Source: an uncultured Muribaculaceae bacterium (GTDB lineage: Bacteria; Bacteroidota; Bacteroidia; Bacteroidales; Muribaculaceae). From it: a stretch of DNA of 64,000 nucleotides. Positions 35,864 to 45,400 of the stretch are shown one piece after another. How positions within the stretch are numbered: the first letter of the stretch is position 1; each line of letters starts with the position of its first letter. The stretch spans positions 8,359 to 72,358 of the forward strand of contig CAJGBY010000011.1 of the NCBI GenBank assembly GCA_904501735.1, in the 5' to 3' direction. The position numbers and the translations under genes were made by a program. The notes beneath the pieces are model-generated. The model did not search any database. It had not been told where the DNA came from and saw only the letters and a program-made list of their open reading frames with translations.

Positions 35864-37195
35864 TTAAAATTCGTCGGGAGCCGAAACAACTTCGCAATTC
35901 ACCGAGCAATCATCGTTCATCTCGATAAGTTTCACGAGAGCAATCTTATTGATGTATTCGGGACGATGAGGTGCGTAAACCTTGATATAGTTGTCGGTGA
36001 AACCATGCATAGGTTGTCCTTTTTGAGGTTGCTCGAAAAGAACAGGTCGCACAGTGCCTATGAATTGTTGTGTGAATAGCTTGAGCTTGTCCTCCGAAAT
36101 GCTGATCATTCTTCCAGCTCGTAAACTCTTGGTGCGTTGATCCACCACGCCGTCGAGTTTGAGCGCAAGCGTGCCAGGTCGTTCCGAGTAAGGGAACACA
36201 TGCAGACGAGTGATAGGTAGCCCACTCACGAAATCGCGCGATGTAGCAAATTCTTCTTCGCTCTCGCCACGCGCACCCACAATGAGGTCGACGCCAATAA
36301 ATGCATCGGGAATAAGCTCCTTGATGCGCGTCACTTTGTCGGCAAATAGGGCCGAGTCGTAGTGTCGGCGCATAAGTTTGAGCACGGCATCGCTACCCGA
36401 TTGTAGAGGAATGTGGAAGTGAGGCATGAAAGCACGTGATTGTGCCACAAATTCAATGATTTCATCGGTGAGCAAGTCGGGTTCAAGTGACGAAATGCGA
36501 TAACGACTTATTCCCTCGATAGTGTCGAGTTGGCGGAAAAGGTCGATGATGTGTTCGCCAGTATTCTTACCGAAGTCGCCAATGTTCACACCAGTGATAA
36601 CGATTTCGCGTCCACCTTCGGCTGCTACCTCTTTAGCTTGAGCAACGAGGCTCTCGATAGTGCCGCTGCGGCTGCGTCCACGAGCTTTAGGGATGGTGCA
36701 ATAGCTACAATAGTAGTCGCATCCGTCTTGCACCTTTAAGAAATAGCGAGTGCGGTCGCCACGCGAACATGAAGGACTGAAGCGACGAATATCTTTGGTT
36801 GGAGTGATTTCGAGTGTAGGTTGGTGATCTTCGAGCCACTTGTCGATGTATTGTGTTACATCAAGTTTCTGCTCGCTACCCAACACGATGTCGACACCTT
36901 CCATTTGAGCAATGTCGTTACCCTTGAGCTGTGCATAGCATCCAGTTACAATCATTAGTGCTTCGGGATACTTCTTGACAAGACGGCGAATGAGCTGACG
37001 GCATTTCTTGTCGGCTTCTTCGGTTACGCTACAAGTGTTCACCACACAAATATTAGGCGTTTCACCAATGTGTGCGCGACGAATGCCTTTGTCGGCAAGA
37101 AGCTTGCCGATAGTAGATGTTTCGGCAAAATTAAGCTTGCAACCGAGGGTGTGAAATTGTGCTGTATAATTGTTGAATGCAGATTTATCGATCAT
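35864..37195 (-). CDS. mtaB: tRNA t6A37 methylthiotransferase MtaB
   Basis: A radical-SAM enzyme that converts t6A37 to ms2t6A37 in tRNAs reading ANN codons. In 443 residues the N-terminal cluster uses C19 (HTLGCKLNFAE), C55 and C86, and the radical-SAM cluster C159, C163 and C166 (VQDGCDYYCSYC). The KLNFAE and TIPKARGRSRS motifs separate it from MiaB. A TRAM-like tail closes the protein. It is the first gene of a leftward five-gene operon ending in the orphan membrane protein, and is divergent from the acyl-CoA ligase. Confidence 0.95.
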   Translation of the reverse strand: MIDKSAFNNYTAQFHTLGCKLNFAETSTIGKLLADKGIRRAHIGETPNICVVNTCSVTEEADKKCRQLIRRLVKKYPEALMIVTGCYAQLKGNDIAQMEGVDIVLGSEQKLDVTQYIDKWLEDHQPTLEITPTKDIRRFSPSCSRGDRTRYFLKVQDGCDYYCSYCTIPKARGRSRSGTIESLVAQAKEVAAEGGREIVITGVNIGDFGKNTGEHIIDLFRQLDTIEGISRYRISSLEPDLLTDEIIEFVAQSRAFMPHFHIPLQSGSDAVLKLMRRHYDSALFADKVTRIKELIPDAFIGVDLIVGARGESEEEFATSRDFVSGLPITRLHVFPYSERPGTLALKLDGVVDQRTKSLRAGRMISISEDKLKLFTQQFIGTVRPVLFEQPQKGQPMHGFTDNYIKVYAPHRPEYINKIALVKLIEMNDDCSVNCEVVSAPDEF

Positions 37196-37223
37196 ATATA
37201 GTTATTATATTATATCTATGTTG

Positions 37224-37231
37224 CAAAGTTA
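37224..37231 (-). promoter_or_regulatory. mtaB operon promoter -7 box
   Basis: TAACTTTG on the minus strand, 29 bases upstream of the mtaB ATG. No -33 at ideal distance. Confidence 0.5.
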
Positions 37232-37345
37232 CCGAAATTCCCCCAAAAATATAAGCCCATTTTTGATTATTGCAGAAAAAAAACTTGGTTTTTGCACAAA
37301 ATGGGACAAAGTGAGCAAAAATGAGTTAATTTGTTGGTGTTTTTC

Positions 37346-37376
37346 TTTGATGTGGAGAGTAGAGTTAGTATATTTG
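37346..37376 (+). promoter_or_regulatory. Acyl-CoA ligase promoter
   Basis: TTTG (37346-37349), 19-base spacer, TATATTTG (37369-37376). It supports the ATG at 37419 and rules out upstream in-frame starts. Confidence 0.82.
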
Positions 37377-37418
37377 CACATCAAACGCAATTGTGTGCGT
37401 AAAAATTTAGAAGATATT

Positions 37419-39080
37419 ATGATAGAAGAAAATATAATTAAGATTTACGAAAATAGCTTTAGAGAGAACTGGAATCTCCCAGCGTTGACCGATTATACCG
37501 ATAAGAAAACTCTTACTTATGGTGAATTTGCCGAACGAATCGCAATGCTACATGAATTGTATCGCCGTTGTGGTGTTAAGCGTGGTGAAAAGATTGCGTT
37601 GATAGGCAAGAATACCAGCGAATGGATTACAACATTTATCGGTACTATCACATACGGAGCAGTAATCGTTCCTATTCTTCAAGAATTCAATCCTAATGAT
37701 GTGCAACATATCGTGAACCATTCAGGTTCGGTGATGATGTTCTGTTCAAATAGCATTTGGGAAAACCTTGATGCATCGGCATTGCGTAATGTGCGTGCAG
37801 TGATAGGTCTTGACAAGAGCGATTTGTTGGCACAACGCACAGGTGAAGCAATAGGCAATGAACTCACTGCATTGCAAAAGAACTTCTATACTAAATATAA
37901 ATCAGGATTTGGTCGCTGCGATGTGAAGTTTGCCGATGTGAGCAATAATGAATTGATGATTCTTAACTATACATCGGGTACAACAGGCTTCAGTAAGGGT
38001 GTAATGATTACAGGAAACAACATTGCTGGTAATGTGGTGTTCGGTATGAAGCAAAAATTGCACTATAAAGGCTCTAAGTGCTTGTCATTCCTTCCACTTG
38101 CTCATGCTTATGGTTGTGCATTCGACCTTCTTACTCCACTTGCTGTGGGTACTCACATCACTCTTTTGGGTCGCATTCCTTCACCAAAGATTATGCTTAA
38201 GGCATTGGCTGAAGTGAAACCTAACTTGATTATTTGTGTTCCGCTAATTCTTGAAAAGATATATCGCAAGCAGATTGTGCCTAAGATTAGCAAGGGATTT
38301 GCTCGTTGGGCGCTTGCTATTCCATTGCTTGACCGCACTGTTTACGGAAAGATTCGTCAAACTCTTATCGAAGCATTTGGTGGAAACTTCGAACAAGTAA
38401 TCGTGGGTGGTGCTCCACTTAATAAGGAAGTAGAAGAATTCTTGTATAAGATAAAATTCCCATTCACAGTGGGTTATGGTATGACTGAGTGCGCTCCACT
38501 TGTAAGCTACACACACTGGTCGCAATTTAAGCTACATTCGGCAGGTAAGGTTCTTCCAGGTATCATGGAAGCAAAGGTGCTATCAAGCGATCCTCAAAAT
38601 ATTCCTGGCGAAATCTATGTGCGCGGTGAAAATGTGATGCGTGGCTATTATAACAATGCCGAAGCTACTGATCGCGTGTTGTATGATGATGGTTGGCTAA
38701 ATACTGGTGATATGGGTACGATGGACGCAGATGGTACTATCTACATCAAGGGCCGTTCGAAGACAATGATTCTTACAGCAAATGGTCAAAATGTGTATCC
38801 GGAAGAAATCGAGTCAAAGCTAAACAATATGCCTTATGTAATGGAAAGCCTTATCGTGGAACGCGAAGGAAAGATTGTGGCACTTGTTTATCCTGACTAT
38901 GAAAAGATGGATGCTGAAGGCTTGACACGCGAAAAACTTCCTGAAGTGATGGAAGTGGTGCGTAAGGATTTGAACAAGCTTCTTGCTCCATACGAACAAG
39001 TAACAAAGATTCAGTTGTTTGCCAACGAGTTTGAAAAAACTCCTAAGCGCAGTATCAAGCGTTTCTTGTACACAAATTGA
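37419..39080 (+). CDS. Long-chain acyl-CoA synthetase (AMP-binding)
   Basis: An adenylate-forming enzyme that activates fatty acids to acyl-CoA. The open frame begins 249 bases earlier, but the consensus promoter at 37346-37376 lies inside that extension, so I start at the ATG at 37419, giving 553 residues. Visible motifs are the P-loop-like YTSGTTGFSKGVM, the linker GYGMTECAPLVSY, and GWLNTGDMGTMDADG with IYIKGRSKTMIL and the catalytic-lysine region near the C-terminus. The sequence has the shorter Bacteroidota FadD15-like form. Membrane-lipid recycling or import of host fatty acids are possible roles. Confidence 0.94.
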   Translation: MIEENIIKIYENSFRENWNLPALTDYTDKKTLTYGEFAERIAMLHELYRRCGVKRGEKIALIGKNTSEWITTFIGTITYGAVIVPILQEFNPNDVQHIVNHSGSVMMFCSNSIWENLDASALRNVRAVIGLDKSDLLAQRTGEAIGNELTALQKNFYTKYKSGFGRCDVKFADVSNNELMILNYTSGTTGFSKGVMITGNNIAGNVVFGMKQKLHYKGSKCLSFLPLAHAYGCAFDLLTPLAVGTHITLLGRIPSPKIMLKALAEVKPNLIICVPLILEKIYRKQIVPKISKGFARWALAIPLLDRTVYGKIRQTLIEAFGGNFEQVIVGGAPLNKEVEEFLYKIKFPFTVGYGMTECAPLVSYTHWSQFKLHSAGKVLPGIMEAKVLSSDPQNIPGEIYVRGENVMRGYYNNAEATDRVLYDDGWLNTGDMGTMDADGTIYIKGRSKTMILTANGQNVYPEEIESKLNNMPYVMESLIVEREGKIVALVYPDYEKMDAEGLTREKLPEVMEVVRKDLNKLLAPYEQVTKIQLFANEFEKTPKRSIKRFLYTN

Positions 39081-39106
39081 TGATAAAAAAACAATCAAAA
39101 TAGAAT

Positions 39107-39147
39107 TAAGGGCTGTTGACAAGGATGTCGATAGCCCTTAAATTTTG
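39107..39147 (+). terminator. Terminator after the acyl-CoA ligase gene
   Basis: TTAAGGGCT / AGCCCTTAA stem with an inner GAC/GTC pairing; the T-run is short (AAATTTT). Confidence 0.55.
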
Positions 39148-39264
39148 AGGCGAAAAACAAGTGTTTTTGATGATGAAAAGTGCGAAAAAGGGGGAAAAAG
39201 AGAAAAATACAATAGAAATGTCAAAAAAAATGGAAAAAAGTTCGCCTATCTGAAAATTTTGTTA

Positions 39265-39272
39265 TAAATTTG
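39265..39272 (+). promoter_or_regulatory. Small lipoprotein promoter -7 box
   Basis: TAAATTTG, about 55 bases upstream of the ATG at 39327. The -33 region is poor. Confidence 0.5.
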
Positions 39273-39326
39273 CATCGATTTTTGAAGCTAAAAAAATATT
39301 GTTTTATTATTAAATTAAGAAAGAAA

Positions 39327-39512
39327 ATGAAAAAGTTAGTTCTACTACTTGCTGTTGTTTTCGGTGCTTCTTTGGTATCTTGCGGTGGTGCAAAGACTGA
39401 AGCTGCTGCTGAAGTTGCTGATTCTGTAGCTGTTGTTGATTCAGTTTGCGCTGATTCTTGCTGCGCTGATACTGTTGCTGCTGACACAGTTGCTGCTGAT
39501 TCTGTTAAGTAA
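39327..39512 (+). CDS. Small low-complexity lipoprotein, 61 aa
   Basis: A 61-residue predicted lipoprotein (MKKLVLLLAVVFGASLVSC). The mature part is only about 42 residues, almost entirely Ala, Val, Asp, Ser and Thr, with repeated ADSV/ADTV units and three further cysteines (VCADSCCADT). It is strongly acidic. The ATG at 39327 gives a perfect signal peptide. It is a single-gene unit between a promoter box and a strong terminator, so it is probably expressed. No function is known to me; the cysteines may bind metal or form disulfides. Confidence 0.8.
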   Translation: MKKLVLLLAVVFGASLVSCGGAKTEAAAEVADSVAVVDSVCADSCCADTVAADTVAADSVK

Positions 39513-39535
39513 TCTTAGCAAGTTAAAAAGGTTTG

Positions 39536-39571
39536 AAGCTGTTTCTCTCAAGGAGAGTTACAGCTTTTTTT
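39536..39571 (+). terminator. Strong terminator after the small lipoprotein gene
   Basis: AAGCTGTttCTCTC / GAGAGttACAGCTT stem with AAG loop, followed by a T-run. The T-run overlaps the lpxB promoter -33 element. Confidence 0.9.
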
Positions 39572-39600
39572 GTGCCTTTTCGTGAAATTGGTTATCTTTG
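39569..39600 (+). promoter_or_regulatory. lpxB promoter
   Basis: TTTG (39569-39572), 20-base spacer, TATCTTTG (39593-39600), 21 bases upstream of the ATG at 39622. Confidence 0.75.
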
Positions 39601-39621
39601 TTGTGTTATACAAGTGGCAAT

Positions 39622-40776
39622 ATGAAATATTTTGTGATAGCAGGAGAGGCGTCGGGTGATATCCACGCTTCGCAACTAATAAAAGCATTGCGTTCAAGCG
39701 ATAATGAAGCCGAATTTAGATTCTTCGGTGGCGACTTTATGGAGCAAGCCAGTGGTGTGGCTCCAGAGGTGCACTATAAGGATATGGCATACATGGGCTT
39801 TATCGAAGTGATAAAGCATTTGGGCACGATAATGAGTTTCATGAAAACTGCTCGCCAAATAGTGAGCGAGTGGCGTCCTGATGCTGTGGTGCTTGTGGAC
39901 TATCCATCGTTCAATCTTAAAATTGCAAAATTTGCTCATTCGCTAAATATTCCTGTGTTTTATTACATCTCGCCAAAGGTGTGGGCATGGAAAGAATATC
40001 GCGTGAAGGAAATCAAGGAATATGTAACCGAGATGTATTCAATTTTGCCATTTGAAACAGAGTTCTTCGCTCGTCATAATTACAAGGTTGAGTATGTGGG
40101 CAATCCTACTGTGAACGAAATCGACGAGGCAAAACAAAATTTCCGCTCACGTGAATTGTTCTGCAAGGAGAATGGAATAGATGAGCAACGAGAGTTGTTG
40201 GCATTGCTTCCAGGTTCACGCAAGAAGGAGGTGGAAGACAATTTGAAGGAAATGCTCGGTGCTGTGTCTCAGTTTGCCGATTGTCAACCTATAGTGTGTG
40301 GTGCGCCAGGTTTGTCGCCCGAATTTTATGACAGTGTGTTTGCCAAACTTGGATATAGTGAGCATAAGCCTAAGGTGCTATTTGGAAAATCGTTTGAGAT
40401 GGTGCATCATGCAAAGGCAGCACTTGTAACCAGTGGCACTGCGACGCTCGAAACAGCTATCCTGCGCACTCCACAAGTGGTGTGTTATAGAATGGGAGGA
40501 AGCCGATTGATATATGAGTTGTATTCGCGAGTGTTGAAGGTGAAATATGTGTCGCTTCCTAATCTTATTGCCGATGCTCCAGTGGTGAAAGAGTTGTTGT
40601 TGCATCACTGCAATGCCGGAAATATGGCTGCTGAGTTGGCACTATTGCTCGACCAAGAAGGCGAATATTATAAGAAACAACAAGCAGGCTATGACGAAAT
40701 AGCTCGTAGACTCACAAACGCTCCAAGTGCCGAGACTGCAGCTTGCCGCCTAATAGATAAACTGAAAAAGAAATAA
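39622..40776 (+). CDS. lpxB: Lipid-A-disaccharide synthase
   Basis: LpxB condenses UDP-2,3-diacylglucosamine with lipid X to give the lipid A disaccharide, at the inner face of the inner membrane. The 384-residue product starts MKYFVIAGEASGDIHASQL, the family signature. It also has YMGFIEVIKHL, YYISPKVWAWKEYRV and LLPGSRKKEVEDNL, and the C-terminal VTSGTATLETAILRTPQVVCY. The ATG at 39622 fits the promoter 21 bases upstream. A low-molecular-weight phosphatase gene begins 2 bases after the stop. Confidence 0.97.
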   Translation: MKYFVIAGEASGDIHASQLIKALRSSDNEAEFRFFGGDFMEQASGVAPEVHYKDMAYMGFIEVIKHLGTIMSFMKTARQIVSEWRPDAVVLVDYPSFNLKIAKFAHSLNIPVFYYISPKVWAWKEYRVKEIKEYVTEMYSILPFETEFFARHNYKVEYVGNPTVNEIDEAKQNFRSRELFCKENGIDEQRELLALLPGSRKKEVEDNLKEMLGAVSQFADCQPIVCGAPGLSPEFYDSVFAKLGYSEHKPKVLFGKSFEMVHHAKAALVTSGTATLETAILRTPQVVCYRMGGSRLIYELYSRVLKVKYVSLPNLIADAPVVKELLLHHCNAGNMAAELALLLDQEGEYYKKQQAGYDEIARRLTNAPSAETAACRLIDKLKKK

Positions 40777-40778
40777 AA

Positions 40779-41270
40779 ATGATGATGAAAGAAGATAGAA
40801 TGGACAAATATAAGATACTTTTTGTGTGTTTGGGCAATATCTGTCGTTCGCCAGCAGCGCAAGGCGTGATGCAACGAATGATTGACGAACGAGGACTTAC
40901 AGACAGGTTCTATCTTGATTCGGCAGGTACTTATGGAGGTCATGCGGGTGAGTTGCCCGATCGCCGAATGCGTGTTCATGCGCAAAAGCGAGGCTATAAT
41001 CTTACTCATCGCAGTCGTCGTGTAACTGGTAGCGATTTCGAAGATTTTGACCTAATAGTGGCAATGGATGCTTCTAATAAGTATAATCTTGAAAATATGG
41101 CTGCTACGGTTGAGGAATCGCAAAAAATAGTGATGATGGCCGACTACATACGCCACTATGAACATTATGATCACATTCCAGACCCTTATTATGAGGGAGC
41201 TGAGGGTTTTGAACTCGTGCTTAATCTTCTTGAAGATGCTTGCGAAGAACTCCTTAATCAGTTGGGATAA
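40779..41270 (+). CDS. Low-molecular-weight protein tyrosine phosphatase
   Basis: A 163-residue cytosolic phosphatase. The active-site P-loop CLGNICRS (C17, R23) lies at the N-terminus, and the general-acid aspartate is in DHIPDPYYEG near residue 129. The gene may start at the first ATG (40779) or at MDKYKI (40800). It sits 2 bases after lpxB, so the two are probably co-translated. Wzb-type members regulate capsule synthesis and related tyrosine kinases, but none is visible here, and arginine-phosphatase-like roles are also possible. Confidence 0.94.
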   Translation: MMMKEDRMDKYKILFVCLGNICRSPAAQGVMQRMIDERGLTDRFYLDSAGTYGGHAGELPDRRMRVHAQKRGYNLTHRSRRVTGSDFEDFDLIVAMDASNKYNLENMAATVEESQKIVMMADYIRHYEHYDHIPDPYYEGAEGFELVLNLLEDACEELLNQLG

Positions 41271-41294
41271 TTTTTCGTTGTTGAAGATATATAA

Positions 41295-41330
41295 AACAGC
41301 CCAGTGTGAAGCGATACACGGGGCTGTTTG
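41295..41330 (+). terminator. Terminator of the lpxB operon
   Basis: AAACAGCCC / GGGCTGTTT stem with inner TGT/ACA pairing and a short T-run. Confidence 0.75.
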
Positions 41331-41369
41331 TGTATAGTAGTAAGTTATAATTGAGATGATTAACTAACT

Positions 41370-41406
41370 AAAAATGAAAAGGAGCGACTCACACGAGCAG
41401 CTCCTT
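41370..41406 (-). terminator. Leftward terminator after the Met/Pro/Gly-rich gene
   Basis: AAGGAGC / GCTCCTT stem; the minus strand continues as TTCATTTTTAG. Confidence 0.6.
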
Positions 41407-41470
41407 CTCTTGAATCAACTTAATTTATAGCCCTACAAATAGTATGAAAAGATTTATTATTTACGTCTTT

Positions 41471-42346
41471 TTATTTTACATTGGTAAAATTAGTGTTTTT
41501 TGTTGTAAAAACAATCCATTCGCTAAATAATTTAACATCATTTAACGCGCCAGGGCCACCGAAGCGTCCTCTCATACCTGGAGGAGGTGGCATCATACCG
41601 CCTCTCATCATACCTGGAGGTGGACCGAACATGCCTCTGCCTGGGAAGCCTTCGCCCTCTTCGATTTCTTTAACAGTAATGCCAAGTGCAAACTCGCCCT
41701 TTTTACCTATTTTATCAAAGCGGTCGTAAGGAATGTAGGCTGTGAATACTACATTATTGCCCGAAACGAATACTTTAGCCGATTCTTGTGAAAGAATGGT
41801 TTCTTCATCGTCTTCTAAGAATGTAGCAGGTTGTGATGCTACATTAGCAATGAGTCTCTTGAGCATCTTTTCGCGTTCTTCCTTTGAAATTTGACGGCGT
41901 TGACGGTCGCGTGGGTCTTGTTGTTGGATGTTACCAAACATACCAACAGTGTCTTGACGATTGAATCGGCGTTCGCCATCGCGATGCATTCTTTCGCCTT
42001 GTGGTCGTTCACCACGCTTAGAAGGAGCGAGAGTTGGGAACTGCACCGAGTATTTCTTTTTCTTCTTTCCGTTAGGATCGACATATACAACCAAGCCTTG
42101 ACGGAGCATTTGTTGCTGTAGTCGGCGGTCTTTAATTAGCACTTGGAAGAAGATACCATCGTTGTTGTTGTAAAGAGCAACAAAACCCTTTCCGTCTTCC
42201 ATAATCACCATACCATCGTTGTCCCAGTCGACGATAGTGTCGTTGAGCGGTAGTTGGTCGGTTGTGATGCTTGGATAGCTTTCGTCGGCCATGATAGTAG
42301 CCGAAGCACATAAAGCCAAGATTGATAGAATGTGTTTAAGTTTCAT
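41471..42346 (-). CDS. Secreted protein with Met/Pro/Gly-rich tail
   Basis: I do not recognise a named family. The 291-residue product has a signal peptide (LKHILSILALCASATIMA). A beta-rich domain begins LNDTIVDWDNDGMVIMEDGK and contains FVALYNNNDGIFFQVLIKDR, which resembles domains that bind carbohydrates. The middle is very basic and Gln/Arg-rich (residues about 110-165, QQDPRDRQRRQISKEER). The C-terminal third has a Pro/Met/Gly/Arg-rich segment (MFGPPPGMMRGGMMPPPPG). A periplasmic or surface location is likely. Monocistronic, divergent from metH. Confidence 0.78.
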   Translation of the reverse strand: MKLKHILSILALCASATIMADESYPSITTDQLPLNDTIVDWDNDGMVIMEDGKGFVALYNNNDGIFFQVLIKDRRLQQQMLRQGLVVYVDPNGKKKKKYSVQFPTLAPSKRGERPQGERMHRDGERRFNRQDTVGMFGNIQQQDPRDRQRRQISKEEREKMLKRLIANVASQPATFLEDDEETILSQESAKVFVSGNNVVFTAYIPYDRFDKIGKKGEFALGITVKEIEEGEGFPGRGMFGPPPGMMRGGMMPPPPGMRGRFGGPGALNDVKLFSEWIVFTTKNTNFTNVK

Positions 42347-42361
42347 ATATTATAATTTTTG

Positions 42362-42369
42362 CAAAAATA
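42362..42369 (-). promoter_or_regulatory. Promoter -7 box of the Met/Pro/Gly-rich gene
   Basis: TATTTTTG on the minus strand, 15 bases upstream of the ATG. Confidence 0.45.
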
Positions 42370-42465
42370 CAATATTCATTTTTATTGAAAAAGAAAAATC
42401 GACAAAAGTGGGTTATTATGGTGCTAAAATAGGTGTGTGGGTAGAATAGAATTATTAATTTTGTG

Positions 42466-42473
42466 GAACTTTT
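42466..42473 (+). promoter_or_regulatory. Possible metH promoter -7 box
   Basis: TAATTTTG, 15 bases upstream of the metH ATG. No room for a cobalamin riboswitch between it and the gene. Confidence 0.45.
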
Positions 42474-42488
42474 ACAAATGAATCGTAT

Positions 42489-45400
42489 ATGGATAGCAAA
42501 AATATAGAATTGAAAGAATTGTTGAAACAACGAATCGTGTTGCTCGATGGGGCGATGGGAACGATGATACAGCGCGCAGGATTGAGCGAAGCTGATTTTC
42601 GTGGCGAGCGTTATGCCGATGTCGATTGCGAAATGAAAGGTTGCAACGACATTCTTGTTCTTACTCGTCCCGATGTGATAGCTGATATTCATCGTCAGTA
42701 TCTCGAAGCAGGAGCCGATATCATCGAGACTGATACTTTCAATGCTAATGCTATCTCGTTGAGCGATTATGGTGTGGAAGGCGATGTGTATGAGATAAAT
42801 GTTGAGGCAGCACGATTGGCTAAGCGTGTTGTTGCCGAATGCGATTCAGCGAAATGGGTGGCAGGAAGTGTGGGCCCAACGAACAAAAGCTTGTCAATGT
42901 CGCCATCGGTGGAAAATCCAGCCGAGCGCAACATGTTGTGGGACCAACTTGTAGAAGCCTATATCACACAGATGCGAGGATTGATAGATGGTGGGGTGGA
43001 TGTGTTGCTCATCGAAACAGTGTTTGACACACTAAATGCTAAAGCAGCATTGTGGGCAGCCGACGAAGCTATGCGCATGTGTGGTCGAGTGGTGCCTGTG
43101 ATGCTTTCGGCAACACTCACCGAGAGTGGACGCACGCTAAGTGGTCAAACGATAGAAGCTTTCTTGACAAGTGTGCGACACAGCAATGTGATGAGCGTAG
43201 GGTTGAATTGTGGATTTGGCGCAGAAGGAATGACATCGTGGCTCGAATGCCTATCGTCAATAGCAGGATGCGCTGTGAGTGCTTATCCTAATGCTGGTTT
43301 GCCTAACGAAATGGGTGAATATGACGAAACTCCCGACACAATGGCTCAACATGTGTGCGTGATGCTTGAAAAAGGTGTGGTGAACATCATTGGTGGTTGT
43401 TGTGGAACGACTCCCGAGCACATAAAAGCTATCGCAGATGTGGCAAAACAATATGCTCCTCGCGAGATACCAGAAATTGAGGAAGTGATGCAACTTTCGG
43501 GGCTTGAAATGGCCGAAATTACTCCCGAGCGAATGTTTGTGAATGTGGGAGAGCGATGCAATGTAGCAGGAAGTAGGAAGTTCTTGCGTCTTATCAATGA
43601 GAAAAGCTATGATGAGGCATTGTCGATAGCAATTAAGCAAGTGGAGGCAGGTGCACAGATTGTGGATGTGAATATGGACGACGCCATGCTCGATGCCGAA
43701 GCCGAAATGTCGCATTTCTTGCGATTGCTTGGCTCAGAACCCGATGTGGCGCGTGTGCCAGTGATGATTGATTCATCGAAATGGAATGTGATAACTGCAG
43801 GGCTTGAATGTGTGCAAGGTAAGGGTATCGTGAATTCAATAAGTCTGAAAGACGGCGAAGAAACTTTCAAGGCAAAAGCCGAATATATAAAGCGAATGGG
43901 CGCTGCTGTGGTGGTGATGGCTTTTGATGAGAGGGGGCAGGCTGAAACATATGCACGCAAGATTGAAGTGTGTGGAAGAGCCTATCGCATATTGACCGAA
44001 GAAGTGAAATTCCCTTCGTGTGATATAATTTTTGACCCAAATATATTGTCGATAGCAACTGGTATCGAAGAGCATAACAACTATGCCATCGATTTTATTC
44101 GTGCTGTGGAATGGATAAAGACCAATCTGCCAGGAGCTAAGGTGAGTGGTGGAGTGAGCAATCTTTCGTTCTCGTTCCGTGGAAATAATGCTGTGCGTGA
44201 GGCTATGCACTCGGTGTTCTTGTATCATGCTATTGCTAAGGGAATGGATATGGCTATCGTGAATGCAGGAGCGATGATTCCGTATGATGATATTGCTGAA
44301 GATTTGCGCGTGGCAATTGAAGATGTGATATTCAATCGTGATGCCGATGCTACCGACCGACTGATAGCTATAGCACAAGAAATTAAGGACGGTGGGGCAA
44401 ATAAGGCAGCTAATGCCGAAGAGGTATCGAATGTGAGTGTCGAAGATGCCTTGCGAAATATGTTGGTGAAAGGTCGCACCGAATTGCTCGAAGATACACT
44501 TGCGCGTGTGCATAGCGAACTCGGTTCGGCACTTGCCGTGATTGATGGTCCGTTGATGGCGGGAATGAACGAAGTGGGCAGATTATTTGGCGAAGGAAAG
44601 ATGTTCCTTCCTCAAGTGGTGAAGAGCGCGCGCACAATGAAACAAGCAGTGGCGTGGCTCAATCCTCACATCGAGGCCGAAAAGCTTGCTACTGGTGCAA
44701 CCGGAAAGGCTGGAAAGGTGGTGCTTGCAACGGTGAAGGGCGATGTTCACGATATAGGAAAGAATATTGTGTCGGTGATTATGCGTTGCAATGGCTACGA
44801 TGTAGTGGATATGGGTGTTATGGTGCCCGGTGAAGATATTGTGAATCGTGTTATAGCCGAAAATGCCGATATAGTGGCGTTGAGTGGGCTAATCACTCCT
44901 TCGCTCGAAGAAATGCGCAATGTTGCTCGCTTGATGCAAGAGAAACATCTCGATATTCCGCTTATGGTGGGTGGTGCTACAACGAGCGAACTACACACAG
45001 CTGTGAAAATAGCTCCCGAATGTGATGCACCTGTTGTTCACACTCGCGATGCAGCAATGATGCCAGTGGTGGCACAGCAATTGTTGTCCAATAGAGATTC
45101 TTTTGTGGCTGAGTGGACTGCACGACAAGCAAAATTGCGCGACAATTATAACAAGAAAACACAACTGTATACAATAGATGAGGCTCGCAATCGTGCGCCA
45201 CAATTGAGCTATGCTCCTGTGGCTCCACTGGTAGAGGGCGTGAATACTTATGGCGTGTTGGTGGCTGAAGCTCGTAGTTACATAAACTGGATTCCATTCT
45301 ATGCGGCGTGGAAGGTGAGTGTCGACTCAACCGAAGCTAAAGATTTGCACGCTGATGCAAATAAGTTGCTCGATGAACTTGAACAAGTGGCAAACGATAG

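Noticed and set aside
37170..37418. N-terminal extension of the acyl-CoA ligase
   Set aside because: A consensus promoter lies inside it, it overlaps the start of divergent mtaB, and the sequence has no family similarity.
41375..41431. Tiny frame of 18 codons between the phosphatase and the Met/Pro/Gly-rich gene
   Set aside because: It coincides with the stem of a leftward terminator and has no other support.
42347..42488. Cobalamin riboswitch before metH
   Set aside because: The divergent gap is only 142 bases, and no B12-box-like sequence or long leader is visible.
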